DNA of 6,876 bases from assembly GCA_045576435.1 (NCBI GenBank), contig JAZNGL010000138.1, positions 1-6,876 of the forward strand. The letters are read 5' to 3'. A model generated the notes under the pieces. The model made no database searches and had not been told where the DNA came from. It worked only from the letters and a program-made list of their open reading frames with translations. This document shows positions 1 through 6,144 of this stretch, in pieces (the first letter of the stretch is position 1; each line of letters begins with the position of its first letter). The stretch comes from CAKSIW01 sp045576435 (GTDB taxonomy: Bacteria; Bacillota; Clostridia; Monoglobales; Monoglobaceae). The translations under genes and the position numbers were made by a program.

Positions 1-1
1 C

Positions 2-958
2 TATGATATTGAATATATAAAGATACATGGATTTGAGAGAAGTGCAAGCATAAAAAACATAAAGACTATTTCTGAAATATTTTCCGGCATATCAAGGGCA
101 AAAAAAATTATAAAAAAGTTTAAACCTGATGTTGTTATGGGGACTGGAGGATATGTTTCAGGACCTGTTCTCTATGCCGCACATCTTTTGAAAATACCAA
201 CACTTGTGCATGAATCAAATGCATATCCGGGTGTTACGGTGAGAATATTGGCAAGATATGTTGATATTGTTGCAATAAGTATGAGAGAAGCAGCAATATT
301 TATGCCTAAATGTAAACGAATTGAAGTCACGGGAAATCCAATCCGCCCGTCAATACTTAAAACTAATCAGTTTGAGGCAAAACGGGAATTAGGACTTGAT
401 GAGAGAAAGGTTATTCTGGTTTTTGGCGGAAGCTTGGGCGCGGAAAAAATAAATATGGTTGTGGCTGATTGGATATCCAAAACAGCAGATTCTTGCAAAT
501 ATCAAATATTAATGTCAACCGGCAAAAACAATCAATATGAAAAAGTCATAAAACGCCTTGAAAATAATGGTTGTGATATTGATAAATATGAAAATATAAA
601 AATAAGCGAATATATATATGAGATGGATCTGGCTTTGAATGCGGCGGATTTAATTGTTGCACGTTCAGGTAGCTCAATAAGTGAAATGACGGCACTTGGA
701 AAACCCGCTATCCTTATTCCGTCTCCAAATGTTGCGGGAGACCATCAAACTCATAATGCAAGGGCCTTTGAAAGCTCAGGTGGTGCAAGAGTTTTCTTAG
801 ACAACGAATTTTGTGTGGAGGATTTATCTGAGACAATTGAAAGTATTTTGAGCGATGAGAAACTATTGGCAAATATGCGTAAAGGTTCACGCAGTATAGG
901 AATAATTGATGCAACAGAAAAAATATATAAATTGCTTTGCGAAATAAGAAAAAAGTAG
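2..958 (+). CDS. murG: MurG, lipid II-forming GlcNAc transferase (5' truncated by window edge)
   Basis: UDP-N-acetylglucosamine:undecaprenyl-PP-MurNAc-pentapeptide GlcNAc transferase makes lipid II from lipid I on the inner face of the membrane. The frame is open from base 2, and the ATG at 137 is internal: the 45 codons before it read as MurG sequence and lead into GTGGYVSGP. Visible landmarks are HESNAYPG (usually HEQNxxPG), the nucleotide-binding loop FGGSLGA (usually FGGSQGA), RSGSSISE with the UDP-binding Glu at 683-685, and IPSPNVAGDHQTHNA. The 318 residues present, against about 360 for the family, imply that roughly 40 N-terminal residues, including the GTGGH loop, lie outside the window. 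It is a GT-B fold (GT28) peripheral membrane enzyme. It precedes murA by 91 bp and is probably cotranscribed with it. The identification is secure; the Q-to-S and Q-to-L changes are minor oddities. Confidence 0.95.
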   Translation, partial: YDIEYIKIHGFERSASIKNIKTISEIFSGISRAKKIIKKFKPDVVMGTGGYVSGPVLYAAHLLKIPTLVHESNAYPGVTVRILARYVDIVAISMREAAIFMPKCKRIEVTGNPIRPSILKTNQFEAKRELGLDERKVILVFGGSLGAEKINMVVADWISKTADSCKYQILMSTGKNNQYEKVIKRLENNGCDIDKYENIKISEYIYEMDLALNAADLIVARSGSSISEMTALGKPAILIPSPNVAGDHQTHNARAFESSGGARVFLDNEFCVEDLSETIESILSDEKLLANMRKGSRSIGIIDATEKIYKLLCEIRKK

Positions 959-988
959 AATAAAAATAAAGTGATGAACTAACACTTA

Positions 989-1016
989 TGAACACTTCTG
1001 CGGCAAATTACATAAT
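989..1016 (+). promoter_or_regulatory. weak candidate promoter ahead of murA
   Basis: TGAACA (989-994) and CATAAT (1011-1016) are separated by 16 bp and match the sigma-A hexamers at 4/6 and 5/6 positions. They lie in the 91-bp murG-murA gap, beside a tandem AACACTT repeat (981-987 and 991-997). This could give murA a supply of transcript independent of upstream genes. The -35 is poor, so this is tentative. Confidence 0.3.
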
Positions 1017-1049
1017 ATGTAGGACGGAGAGAATAAAGCGGGAGGTGCT

Positions 1050-2303
1050 ATGGTGAGTGTTATAGAAATTTGCGGCGGAAAAAAACTGGATGGCGAGGTT
1101 TGCGTCCAAGGTTCAAAAAATGCGGTACTGCCCATTCTTGCAGCAAGCCTGTTAAATGAGTCGGAAAGCATAATTCATAATTGTCCTGACCTGAAAGATG
1201 TCAGAATTGCATTGGATATAATTAACCATCTTGGAGGCCAAACAGCTTATGGTGAGCATACTGCGGTTATAAATACAACAGATGTTTTTCGGGAAGAAAT
1301 TCCAAAGGGAATGATGTCTGCAATGAGATCGTCAGTTCTGTTTTTGGGACCTATGATTTCAAAAATGGGGAAAGCGGTGATTTCCTATCCGGGAGGATGT
1401 GCAATAGGGTTAAGACCGGTGGATTTACATATCAAAGCTTTCAGAACGCTTGGAGTTGAAGTTGAGGAAACGGGTGGCAGAATTTATTGCTCAGCAGATA
1501 AAATTAAGCCAACGACGATTGATTTGCCTTTTCCAAGCGTTGGTGCAACAGAAAATATTATGCTTTTAACTGCAGTTTCCGAAGGCGAAACTGTTATAAC
1601 AAATTCTGCAAAAGAGCCCGAAATTATTGATTTGCAAAATTTTTTAAACGCTATGGGTGCAGAAATTTGTGGAGCCGGAAGTGAAATAATTCGCATCAAA
1701 GGTGTTGAAAAATTACATAAAGTAGAGTATAATATAATATCAGACAGAATTTTTGCGATGACCTGCGCCTGTGCCGTTGCATGTTGTGGCGGGGATGTTT
1801 TGCTTAAAAATATAAATTTTGAGCATATGAGGCTTACAAATGCATTGTTGAAGAATGCAGGTTGCAAGATTACAAGCGGTAAGGATTTTGTGAGAGTTAA
1901 AAGTTTGGAACGCTTGAAGGCGCTGGGCAAAATTATAACAGCACCATACCCTGGATTTCCAACAGATGCGCAGGCTTTGTTTATGTCATCTTTCTGCACT
2001 GCTGAAGGAACAACAGTACTTGTTGAAAACATGTTTGAAAGCAGATATAAACATGTTGCAGAACTTATAAAAATGGGTGCAGATATCATTGTTGATGGAA
2101 GATTGGCTGCTGTTACAGGATGCAATTATATTCAGGGTGCAGATGTTTCTGCGAGTGACTTAAGAGGTGGAGCGGCTTTGGTTATTGCAGGACTTTCTGC
2201 TATTGGTGATACAAGAATATCAGATATTGAACACATTGATAGGGGTTATGAAAATATTGAAGAGGTTTTTAGTGCACTTGGTGCTTCAATAAGACGTCGA
2301 TAA
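1050..2303 (+). CDS. murA: MurA, UDP-GlcNAc enolpyruvyl transferase
   Basis: Transfers enolpyruvate from PEP to UDP-GlcNAc, the first committed cytosolic step of peptidoglycan synthesis. The 417-residue length is normal. Active-site residues are in place: Lys23-Asn24 in GSKNAVLPIL, Arg93 in AMRSSVLFLGP, the catalytic loop Cys117 in PGGCAIGLRPVDLHI, Asp306 in PYPGFPTDAQ, Arg371 in DLRGGAAL and Arg398 in HIDRGYE. Cys117 is the residue alkylated by fosfomycin; a Cys rather than Asp here predicts ordinary sensitivity at the target level. The Shine-Dalgarno sequence GGAGGTG (1041-1047) sits only 2 nt from ATG 1050, so GTG 1053 (6 nt further from GGAGGT) may be the real start; the products differ by one residue. 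murA replaces the murB found at this place in B. subtilis. A hairpin and a TTG-started ftsQ follow. Confidence 0.96.
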   Translation: MVSVIEICGGKKLDGEVCVQGSKNAVLPILAASLLNESESIIHNCPDLKDVRIALDIINHLGGQTAYGEHTAVINTTDVFREEIPKGMMSAMRSSVLFLGPMISKMGKAVISYPGGCAIGLRPVDLHIKAFRTLGVEVEETGGRIYCSADKIKPTTIDLPFPSVGATENIMLLTAVSEGETVITNSAKEPEIIDLQNFLNAMGAEICGAGSEIIRIKGVEKLHKVEYNIISDRIFAMTCACAVACCGGDVLLKNINFEHMRLTNALLKNAGCKITSGKDFVRVKSLERLKALGKIITAPYPGFPTDAQALFMSSFCTAEGTTVLVENMFESRYKHVAELIKMGADIIVDGRLAAVTGCNYIQGADVSASDLRGGAALVIAGLSAIGDTRISDIEHIDRGYENIEEVFSALGASIRRR

Positions 2304-2307
2304 AGTA

Positions 2308-2333
2308 TTCCGCACAGAAAACACTGTGCGGAA
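2308..2333 (+). promoter_or_regulatory. intercistronic stem-loop between murA and ftsQ
   Basis: TTCCGCACAG (2308-2317) and CTGTGCGGAA (2324-2333) form a perfect 10-bp stem with a 6-nt loop, starting 5 bases after the murA stop. No T-run follows on the + strand, so it does not look like a normal intrinsic terminator. An mRNA processing or 3'-end stabilising element that sets the murA:ftsQ ratio is more likely, but this is inference. Confidence 0.6.
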
Positions 2334-2385
2334 CAGGATATTATGTGGACAAGCTAAATAGAAGCGATATAGGAGTGAAAAAAGT

Positions 2386-3291
2386 TTGAAAAAAAGTTCT
2401 GAACTAACTGAAATTGAACTCAAAAAATTGCAGATGAAAAGAAAATACAGACGAAACAAGATTAAAAGACGTTTAATTGTTTTTTTGTTTTTATTTGTTT
2501 GTACTGGAGTAATATTTACAGTTCTTAAAGCGCCTGTTTTCAACATAAAGAGCGTTGTTTGTGTTGGACAGGAAAACTTAACTGAAGACGAAATAATTAA
2601 GGTGGCTGAAGTTAAGATGGGGACCAATATATTCAGTGCGAACATAAGTGCTATGAAAAGAAAAATTGCGGCAATTCCTGAGGTTTCTGAGTCGAATGTT
2701 CGTAGATTGTTTCCCAACAAAATAAAAATATGGGTGAGAGAGTGTAAAAAGGTTGCCAGAGTTAAAACAGGAAGCACAAATATCATTATTGACGTTAATG
2801 GGAAAATACTTGGCTATACAGATGGTATGGAAGCAAGTGAAATAGAGAAATTAACAGATACGATAGGAATAAATATAATTTCAGAAGAAGAAGGCGAATG
2901 TGTTTCAGGGGATGATTTAAAAGCAAAAAAGATTTATGAATGCATGAATGTTTTAAATGAACTTGGAATGCTGGAAAAAACGAACAAGATAGATGCCACA
3001 GATTTATCAGACATAAGAATTGAATATGAAAAAAGACTTGAAATATTTCTAGGAAGCTACGAAAATATGGAGTATAAGCTTAAATTTGTGCAAAAAGTGA
3101 TAAACGAGAACATATCAGAATATGAAAAAGCGAGGTTGGATTATAGAGGGGAAAGTCTTTATGTTGGTCCTCGAGAAGAACCTCAGCAGGTGGTAGAAGG
3201 AAAAGAAGAGGAAGTTGAAGATTCTGAGAGCATAGATAATGTGGAGAATAACAACAAGTCCGAAGTGACAACCGAAGAAGAAATTAACTAA
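2386..3291 (+). CDS. ftsQ: FtsQ/DivIB-type cell division protein
   Basis: Bitopic divisome protein that, with FtsB/DivIC and FtsL, links early ring assembly to septal peptidoglycan synthesis. Of 301 residues, 1-28 form a Lys/Arg-rich cytoplasmic segment, about 29-48 a single membrane helix, and about 51-119 the FtsQ-type POTRA domain (FNIKSVVCVGQENLTEDEI, then LFPNKIKIWVRE, the typical end strand). Residues about 120-260 are the beta domain, ending in DYRGESLYVGP. Residues 262-301 are a disordered acidic tail rich in Glu and Asn. The start is TTG at 2386, 10 nt after AGGAG (2371-2375), and no in-frame ATG or GTG lies between that site and the TTG. It is placed after murA and before the DUF881 gene, as divIB is in Firmicutes dcw clusters. 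Sequence similarity in this family is low, so the call rests on architecture, the POTRA motifs and location. Confidence 0.9.
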   Translation: MKKSSELTEIELKKLQMKRKYRRNKIKRRLIVFLFLFVCTGVIFTVLKAPVFNIKSVVCVGQENLTEDEIIKVAEVKMGTNIFSANISAMKRKIAAIPEVSESNVRRLFPNKIKIWVRECKKVARVKTGSTNIIIDVNGKILGYTDGMEASEIEKLTDTIGINIISEEEGECVSGDDLKAKKIYECMNVLNELGMLEKTNKIDATDLSDIRIEYEKRLEIFLGSYENMEYKLKFVQKVINENISEYEKARLDYRGESLYVGPREEPQQVVEGKEEEVEDSESIDNVENNNKSEVTTEEEIN

Positions 3292-3316
3292 GGATATATT
3301 GGAGGGAACAAAATTC

Positions 3317-4075
3317 ATGAAAATTGATAAGAAGCAAAAATTTCAATTATCGATATCATTTGTAATATTAATACTTGTGTTTGCGATTACATGGCAGATT
3401 AAAGGTGTTCAAAAAAACAATGCGGTTGAAAATCAGATTTCAAATCGCATTGAGACATTGCAGCAAGATTATAAAAAAGAAGTTGAAAAAAATGAAGGAT
3501 TGATGCAGCAGATAATTGAGCTTCAAAGCGATTTAACAAAATATCGTGAACAAGTGACACAAAGCGGTGGTGTTGAAAAAATTTTAAAAGATGAATTAGA
3601 CCGTGCTAAAATGATTGCAGGACTCACAGATGTCACAGGGAGTGGAGTGGTTGTAACATTAAGGGATGGCAACTCAACAGCGGCTAATGCTGGTGGAGTT
3701 GTTTATAATGAAGGTTATGGAATCGTTCACGACTCATACGTTCTGATGTTCTTGAATGAATTGAGAGCTGCAGGAGCAGAAGCACTTGCAATTAATGATG
3801 AAAGAATTTTGGCAACGAGTGAAATCAGATGTGCAGGTCCCACGATAAGTGTGAATAACACAAAAATTGCAGCACCATTTGAGATAAAGGTAATAGGAGC
3901 ACCTGATACGCTTGAAAATGCGTTGAGGATGCCGGGAGGTGCGGTTGACCAATCAACGTTCTATGGAATAAATGTTTCAATTAAAAAAAGTAATAAAATG
4001 ACGATAAAAAAATATACCGGAGCAAGCACCTTTAAATATGCCGAGCCGGTTGCTGAACCGGAGGTGGCGGAATAA
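3317..4075 (+). CDS. DUF881 (YlxW/YlxX-like) membrane protein
   Basis: Member of the DUF881 family whose genes sit between divIB and sbp in many Firmicutes; the biochemical role is not established. The 252 residues comprise a membrane helix at about 11-27, a heptad-like, probably coiled-coil region at about 36-98, and a DUF881 domain at about 100-235. The domain carries the family signatures YGIVHDSYVLMFLNELRAAGAEAL, TSEIRCAGPTISVN and MPGGAV, and lies outside the membrane by the positive-inside rule (MKIDKKQK is cytoplasmic). ATG 3317 is preferred: GGAGGG (3301-3306) lies 10 nt upstream. The in-frame TTG at 3299 overlaps that Shine-Dalgarno sequence and is not credible. The stop TAA shares its last base with the sbp ATG, which suggests translational coupling. 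The end is a short Ala-Glu-Pro repeat (AEPVAEPEVAE). Firmicutes often have two DUF881 genes here; only one is seen. Confidence 0.9.
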   Translation: MKIDKKQKFQLSISFVILILVFAITWQIKGVQKNNAVENQISNRIETLQQDYKKEVEKNEGLMQQIIELQSDLTKYREQVTQSGGVEKILKDELDRAKMIAGLTDVTGSGVVVTLRDGNSTAANAGGVVYNEGYGIVHDSYVLMFLNELRAAGAEALAINDERILATSEIRCAGPTISVNNTKIAAPFEIKVIGAPDTLENALRMPGGAVDQSTFYGINVSIKKSNKMTIKKYTGASTFKYAEPVAEPEVAE

Positions 4076-4575
4076 TGATTTTTGTTATAGCTGTTTTAAC
4101 GGGCATATTGTTGGGGATTTTTATTCCATATAATTTGTCGGCAGACACGCTTCCATATGTGGCTGTTGCTATTATAGCGGCACTTGATTCGGTTTTTGGT
4201 GGTGTTGTAGCAAATCTTAACAAAAAGTTTAACATGAATGTTTTTTTGATGGGACTTGTTTCAAACGCAATACTTGCTATTTTTTTAACATATATAGGAA
4301 ATCTGTTAGGTATAAGCTTAAACTTTGCTGTTATTATTGTTTTTGGTGTTAGAATGTTCAATAATTTAACAATAATAAGGCGTCTTGCTTTTGATGTATA
4401 TTTTGAAAAACGTGTAAAACTAAAAAGAAATGAGAAGGTGCTTTCTTTAAAGGAATATGCTGAGAGCTTAGAAGAAAAAGAAACAGAAGAAAAAGAAATA
4501 GAAATAGAAGAAGGCGACGATGTTGACGAAAATAGTGACAAAAACATAGATCAGGAAGAAAAAAAGGAAAAATAG
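4075..4575 (+). CDS. sbp: Sbp, small basic family (DUF1290) integral membrane protein
   Basis: Small integral membrane protein of the DUF1290 family, linked with ftsZ clusters in Gram-positive bacteria; its function is not known. Four hydrophobic segments are visible at about residues 2-18, 27-46, 55-75 and 82-95. Family-like stretches include GIFIPYNLSADTLPYVAVA, ALDSVFGGVVANL and RMFNNLTIIRRL. The conserved membrane core ends near residue 113. The following ~53 residues are a Lys/Glu/Asp-rich tail not typical of the roughly 110-120-residue family, so 'small basic' no longer describes this protein well. ATG 4075 overlaps the DUF881 stop by one base and has GGAGGTGG (4060-4067) inside the upstream gene as its ribosome binding site. 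It is followed by a 158-bp gap with the ftsZ promoter; ftsA would normally stand there. Confidence 0.9.
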   Translation: MIFVIAVLTGILLGIFIPYNLSADTLPYVAVAIIAALDSVFGGVVANLNKKFNMNVFLMGLVSNAILAIFLTYIGNLLGISLNFAVIIVFGVRMFNNLTIIRRLAFDVYFEKRVKLKRNEKVLSLKEYAESLEEKETEEKEIEIEEGDDVDENSDKNIDQEEKKEK

Positions 4576-4629
4576 AGGCGTGAAAAATAAAAAAATTGTT
4601 CAAAAATGTATTAAATTTTTAAAATTGTA

Positions 4630-4657
4630 TTTACAAATTTTATTTTAATGATATAAT
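4630..4657 (+). promoter_or_regulatory. strong sigma-A promoter of ftsZ (extended -10)
   Basis: TTTACA (4630-4635, 5/6 match to TTGACA) is 16 bp from a perfect TATAAT (4652-4657). That is preceded by TG at 4649-4650, giving an extended -10. Transcription would begin near 4664, leaving a leader of about 70 nt. A second TATAAT (4663-4668) has no good -35. This allows ftsZ to be expressed apart from the upstream wall genes. Between sbp and this promoter I see no GC-rich terminator, so readthrough probably also contributes. Confidence 0.75.
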
Positions 4658-4733
4658 GTATATATAATGCTGTAACTTTAATTACTTGAGTGAAATTTTT
4701 ATATACGGCTGTGAAAGATAGGAGGAGTTTAAT

Positions 4734-5915
4734 TTGTTTGAGTTTGAAAATGAAGCAACAGGCCCTGCAAAGATAAAGGTTGTTGGTGTTGGTGGCGGTG
4801 GTAATAATGCTGTTAACAGAATGATTGATGCAGGAGTTCAATGTGTTGAATTTATAGCAGTTAATACGGACAAGCAGGATTTATCACTTTCGAATGCAAC
4901 GCAAAAAATTCAGATAGGTGCAAAATTAACAAAAGGATTGGGCGCGGGCGCTGTTCCTGAAATCGGAGCAAAGGCTGCTGAAGAAAGTCGTGATGAAATT
5001 GCTTTGGCAATTCAGGATGCTGATATGGTATTCGTAACTGCCGGCATGGGAGGCGGAACAGGAACCGGAGCGGCTCCAATTGTTGCAGAAATTGCGAAAG
5101 AACTTGGAATACTCACGGTTGGTATTGTAACAAAGCCTTTCTGGTTTGAAGGAGCAACTCGTTCCAGAAACTGTGCTGCAGGCTTAGAAAATCTTAAAAA
5201 TGCAGTTGACACCCTCGTTGTTATTCCTAATGATAAGCTTTTAGCAATAGCTGAGAATAAAACACCTGTTACAGAGTCGTTTAAAGCGGCTGATGATGTT
5301 CTCAGACAGGGTGTTCAGGGTATATCTGACTTGATTTCAAGACCTGGTCTTATCAGCTTGGATTTTGCGGATATTAAAACCATTATGAAAAACACTGGAT
5401 ATGCCCACATGGGAATAGGTAAAGCAACAGGAGAAAACCGTGCACATGATGCAGCGGCAAAGGCAATTAACAGTCCGCTTCTTGAGACAACAATCACAGG
5501 AGCAAAGGGTGTTATACTCAATGTTACCGGTGGAAGTGATTTGGGAATTCTTGAAATACAAACGGCTTCAGAACTTATAACTGAGGCAGCAGATAAGGAT
5601 GCAAATATCATAATCGGTGCAATTATTGATGATACCCTCGGTGATGAAATTCAAGTTACGGTTATTGCAACAGGATTTGAAGGCGGTGCACCTACAACTA
5701 TCAGAAAAGCAATGCCTACTTTTGGCGATAAAGATGATGATATCGGTTTATTTGGTAAAATGCGGGAAGAAATGGCTGCAAAAAATATTGAAGCAAAGTC
5801 ACTTTTTGATGAAGTTGTTGCTCAACAAAACAACAGTGCTGCAACGCCATTTTATAAAGTTACTGAGGACGATGGAATTGATGTGCCTGTGTTCTTACGC
5901 AAGAATCAAGATTAA
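4734..5915 (+). CDS. ftsZ: FtsZ, tubulin-like division GTPase
   Basis: Polymerises at midcell with GTP and recruits the divisome. The 393 residues contain the glycine-rich start of the GTPase domain (KVVGVGGGGNNAVNRM, from 15), the T3 loop GLGAGAVPEIG (68-78), the tubulin signature GGGTGTG (106-112), FEG (138-140) with Arg143, IPNDKLL (164-170), and the T7 synergy loop SLDFADIKTIM (208-218) with catalytic Asp210 and Asp213. A linker of about 55 residues (about 322-376) follows, then the conserved C-terminal peptide IDVPVFLRK (382-390), which binds FtsA, SepF and other partners. The start is TTG 4734, 8 nt after AGGAGG (4720-4725), and gives the usual clostridial MFEFxNE opening. Unusual residues are Val74 where Asn or Asp is usual, Trp137 and Ala141-Thr142 near the nucleotide, and Ser208 where Asn is usual. 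ftsA is not adjacent, so membrane tethering probably uses SepF or a distant ftsA. Confidence 0.98.
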   Translation: MFEFENEATGPAKIKVVGVGGGGNNAVNRMIDAGVQCVEFIAVNTDKQDLSLSNATQKIQIGAKLTKGLGAGAVPEIGAKAAEESRDEIALAIQDADMVFVTAGMGGGTGTGAAPIVAEIAKELGILTVGIVTKPFWFEGATRSRNCAAGLENLKNAVDTLVVIPNDKLLAIAENKTPVTESFKAADDVLRQGVQGISDLISRPGLISLDFADIKTIMKNTGYAHMGIGKATGENRAHDAAAKAINSPLLETTITGAKGVILNVTGGSDLGILEIQTASELITEAADKDANIIIGAIIDDTLGDEIQVTVIATGFEGGAPTTIRKAMPTFGDKDDDIGLFGKMREEMAAKNIEAKSLFDEVVAQQNNSAATPFYKVTEDDGIDVPVFLRKNQD

Positions 5916-5943
5916 TACATAGTTATTACGAAATGTGTTATAA

Positions 5944-5979
5944 GAGAGCCGAATTCGTAAGAATTCGGCTCTTCATTTT
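5944..5979 (+). terminator. intrinsic terminator of ftsZ
   Basis: AGAGCCGAATTC (5945-5956) and GAATTCGGCTCT (5961-5972) form a perfect 12-bp stem with a GTAA tetraloop, plus one G-T closing pair, followed by TCATTTT. It lies 28 bases after the ftsZ stop and closes the dcw transcript. Confidence 0.9.
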
Positions 5980-5995
5980 GAATAAAATTAAATAC

Positions 5996-6033
5996 AAACA
6001 AAAAAATGACACCGCTTGGGGCACGGTGCCATT
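5996..6033 (-). terminator. intrinsic terminator on the minus strand
   Basis: Read on the - strand, AATGGCACCG (6033-6024) pairs with CGGTGTCATT (6014-6005) in a 10-bp stem with one G-U pair and a 9-nt C-rich loop. A run of seven T (6006-6000), then GTTTG, overlaps and follows it. On the + strand the stem has an A-C mismatch and no T-run follows, so the direction is clear. It would also stop antisense transcription from entering ftsZ. Confidence 0.8.
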
Positions 6034-6074
6034 AGGGATGGGAATTACATCTCTAGCAAATTTTATTTTGCTAT
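5996..6074 (-). ncRNA. candidate small RNA, about 76-80 nt, function unknown
   Basis: Three signals agree on a compact transcription unit on the - strand. An extended -10 (TGTTATAAT, 6089-6081) predicts a start near 6074. That base adjoins a hairpin, TAGCAAA (6073-6067) / TTTGCTA (6060-6054) with a 6-nt loop. The unit ends in a strong intrinsic terminator (6033-5996). Between them lies AGAGATG/CATCCCT (6054-6048 and 6040-6034), which forms only a weak stem with an A-C mismatch. The RNA has C-rich stretches (TTCCC, ATCCCT and GCCCC in the terminator loop). No reading frame of note is present. I do not recognise a known RNA family. It could instead be a decayed leader or an attenuator remnant. 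It is flanked by ftsZ and secG, both on the opposite strand. Confidence 0.45.
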
Positions 6075-6080
6075 GAATAA

Positions 6081-6089
6081 ATTATAACA
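6081..6089 (-). promoter_or_regulatory. extended -10 promoter of the candidate small RNA
   Basis: The - strand reads TGT followed by a perfect TATAAT (6086-6081), an extended -10 of the TGn type. The -35 region (about 6104-6112) has no good hexamer, so the promoter would depend on the extended -10. In DNA this A+T-rich a TATAAT alone is weak evidence; the support comes from the terminator about 50 bp downstream. Confidence 0.45.
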
Positions 6090-6144
6090 AGCAAATAAAT
6101 ATTTTTGATTAATAAAATATTAATAATGAGTAAAATAAATGTTA

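Noticed and set aside
137..139. ATG 137 as the murG start
   Set aside because: The frame is open back to base 2 and encodes MurG-like sequence before this Met, so the gene begins outside the window.
1484..2125. 213-codon open frame on the minus strand inside murA
   Set aside because: It is antisense to a gene with all active-site motifs intact; the predicted protein has no recognisable domain and is Ser/Ile-rich as expected of a shadow frame.
2343..2357. four-codon leader frame (MWTS) ahead of ftsQ
   Set aside because: It has only a weak AGGA upstream and shows no repeated regulatory codons; chance occurrence is likely.
3299..3319. TTG start at 3299 for the DUF881 gene
   Set aside because: The TTG overlaps the GGAGGG that serves ATG 3317; the added residues come from translating the ribosome binding site.
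4032..4547. 171-codon minus-strand frame across sbp
   Set aside because: Its Ser/Phe-rich start is simply the complement of the Glu/Lys-rich tail of Sbp; no ribosome binding site or promoter supports it.
4580..4648. 22-codon frame (GTG start) between sbp and ftsZ
   Set aside because: The purine-rich stretch is too close to the GTG to act as a binding site, the frame runs through the ftsZ -35 region, and its content reflects A+T-richness.
5617..5922. 101-codon + strand frame overlapping the end of ftsZ
   Set aside because: It is an out-of-frame reading of ftsZ, which runs intact through its conserved C-terminal peptide.
6008..6030. plus-strand terminator at the same hairpin
   Set aside because: On the + strand the stem contains an A-C mismatch and is followed by AGGGATGGG rather than a T-run; the T-run lies on the minus strand.
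6024..6033. T-box-like TGGCACCG on the minus strand
   Set aside because: It recalls the TGGNACCGCG motif of T-box leaders, but there is no Stem I, specifier loop or AGTA motif upstream, the unit is only about 76 nt, and no aminoacyl-tRNA or amino acid gene follows on that strand.
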